This document shows positions 63,820-64,000 of a DNA stretch of 64,000 nt, in pieces. A model generated the notes under the pieces. It had not been told where the DNA came from and did not search any database. It worked only from the letters and a program-made list of their open reading frames with translations. The first letter of the stretch is position 1, and each line of letters opens with the position of its first letter. Location of the stretch: contig NZ_CP015418.1 of assembly GCF_001633165.1 (NCBI RefSeq), positions 3,658,001 to 3,722,000 on the forward strand, written 5' to 3'. The stretch comes from Rhodovulum sulfidophilum DSM 1374 (GTDB lineage Bacteria > Pseudomonadota > Alphaproteobacteria > Rhodobacterales > Rhodobacteraceae). Position numbers and translations under genes: made by a program.

Positions 63820-63891
63820 CGCCGCCCGATCCCTCGCCCGGGGCCCCCGCGCGGGCTATCTGAGTTGAGGGAAGGATCAGGAGGAGCGCAG

Positions 63892-64000
63892 ATGCTGGAC
63901 AATCTTGCGGAGGAGTTTTCCAATCCGTTCGGCGGGTTGCCGACGGAGGTCGCGATCCTTCGACTGGTCGCCGCGATGACGCTTGGCGGGCTGATCGGCT
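63892..64000 (+). CDS. MgtC/SapB-family protein, N-terminal fragment (window end)
   Basis: Only 36 codons are present before the window ends. An AGGAGGAG site precedes the ATG. The residues include PTEVAILRLVAAMTLGGLIG, which matches the first membrane helix of MgtC/SapB-type proteins (RLxxAxxLGxLIG pattern). The call rests on this short stretch only. Confidence 0.6.
   Translation, partial: MLDNLAEEFSNPFGGLPTEVAILRLVAAMTLGGLIG

Overview
This is high-GC DNA (roughly two thirds G+C by eye) whose gene families, order and regulatory sites point to an alphaproteobacterium of the Rhodobacterales, probably Rhodobacter/Rhodovulum-like. Supporting features are a methylsuccinyl-CoA dehydrogenase of the ethylmalonyl-CoA pathway, an Fnr-type box on an anaerobic ubiquinone operon, a CtrA-type box, a SAM-II riboswitch on metZ, the rpoD-dnaG pair and a glyQ-glyS-PPDK-like operon. 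No rRNA, tRNA, CRISPR array or intact insertion sequence was found. Most of the window is chromosomal housekeeping, with two accessory-looking blocks between 3.6 and 21.8 kb.

Layout: 0-1 kb, the end of an OmpA-family gene and a small coiled-coil membrane protein; 1-3.6 kb, a TSUP exporter divergent from mcd. 3.7-11.2 kb is one leftward gene run: HMG-CoA reductase (degradative class II type), a three-part TRAP transporter, then mevalonate kinase, phosphomevalonate kinase and diphosphomevalonate decarboxylase. It looks like a mevalonate capture-and-use locus, with no HMG-CoA synthase or IPP isomerase in it. 11.2-11.9 kb is non-coding with a MITE-like element. 11.9-21.8 kb holds a 1193-residue protein built almost wholly of 8-residue repeats, a divergent GT41 (O-GlcNAc-transferase-like) glycosyltransferase, a methyltransferase and a type I secretion ABC/HlyD pair. 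The block reads as a secreted, possibly glycosylated, surface repeat-protein system and is the best candidate here for something undescribed.

21.9-26.1 kb: an alanine/sodium symporter and ubiTUV (oxygen-independent ubiquinone hydroxylation), with a perfect Fnr-type palindrome placed as in a class II promoter. 26.2-32.1 kb: a lipoprotein, mug, rpoD, dnaG and a small membrane protein. 32.1-44.1 kb: a 120-residue protein with a threefold WPLLS repeat, a TetR regulator with its own palindrome, homoserine dehydrogenase, a CtrA-box-preceded GT2 glycosyltransferase fused to a secretion-ATPase-type N-terminal domain, a GntR regulator, a HAD phosphatase, a UbiH-family hydroxylase, two overlapping Lrp regulators divergent from ilvC, an OpgC-like acyltransferase and a 58-residue membrane protein.

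44.3-64 kb: glmM-folP-folB (cell wall and folate), a SleB hydrolase, glyQ-glyS with a PPDK-like protein whose nucleotide site is altered, a protease-fold protein that has lost its catalytic triad, trkH, folE2, metZ behind a SAM-II riboswitch plus attenuator, an alpha/beta hydrolase, a GST, yciB, an EamA permease and the start of an MgtC-like gene. Recurrent themes are isoprenoid/quinone supply (mevalonate genes, ubiTUV, UbiH-like), folate (folP, folB, folE2) and envelope modification.
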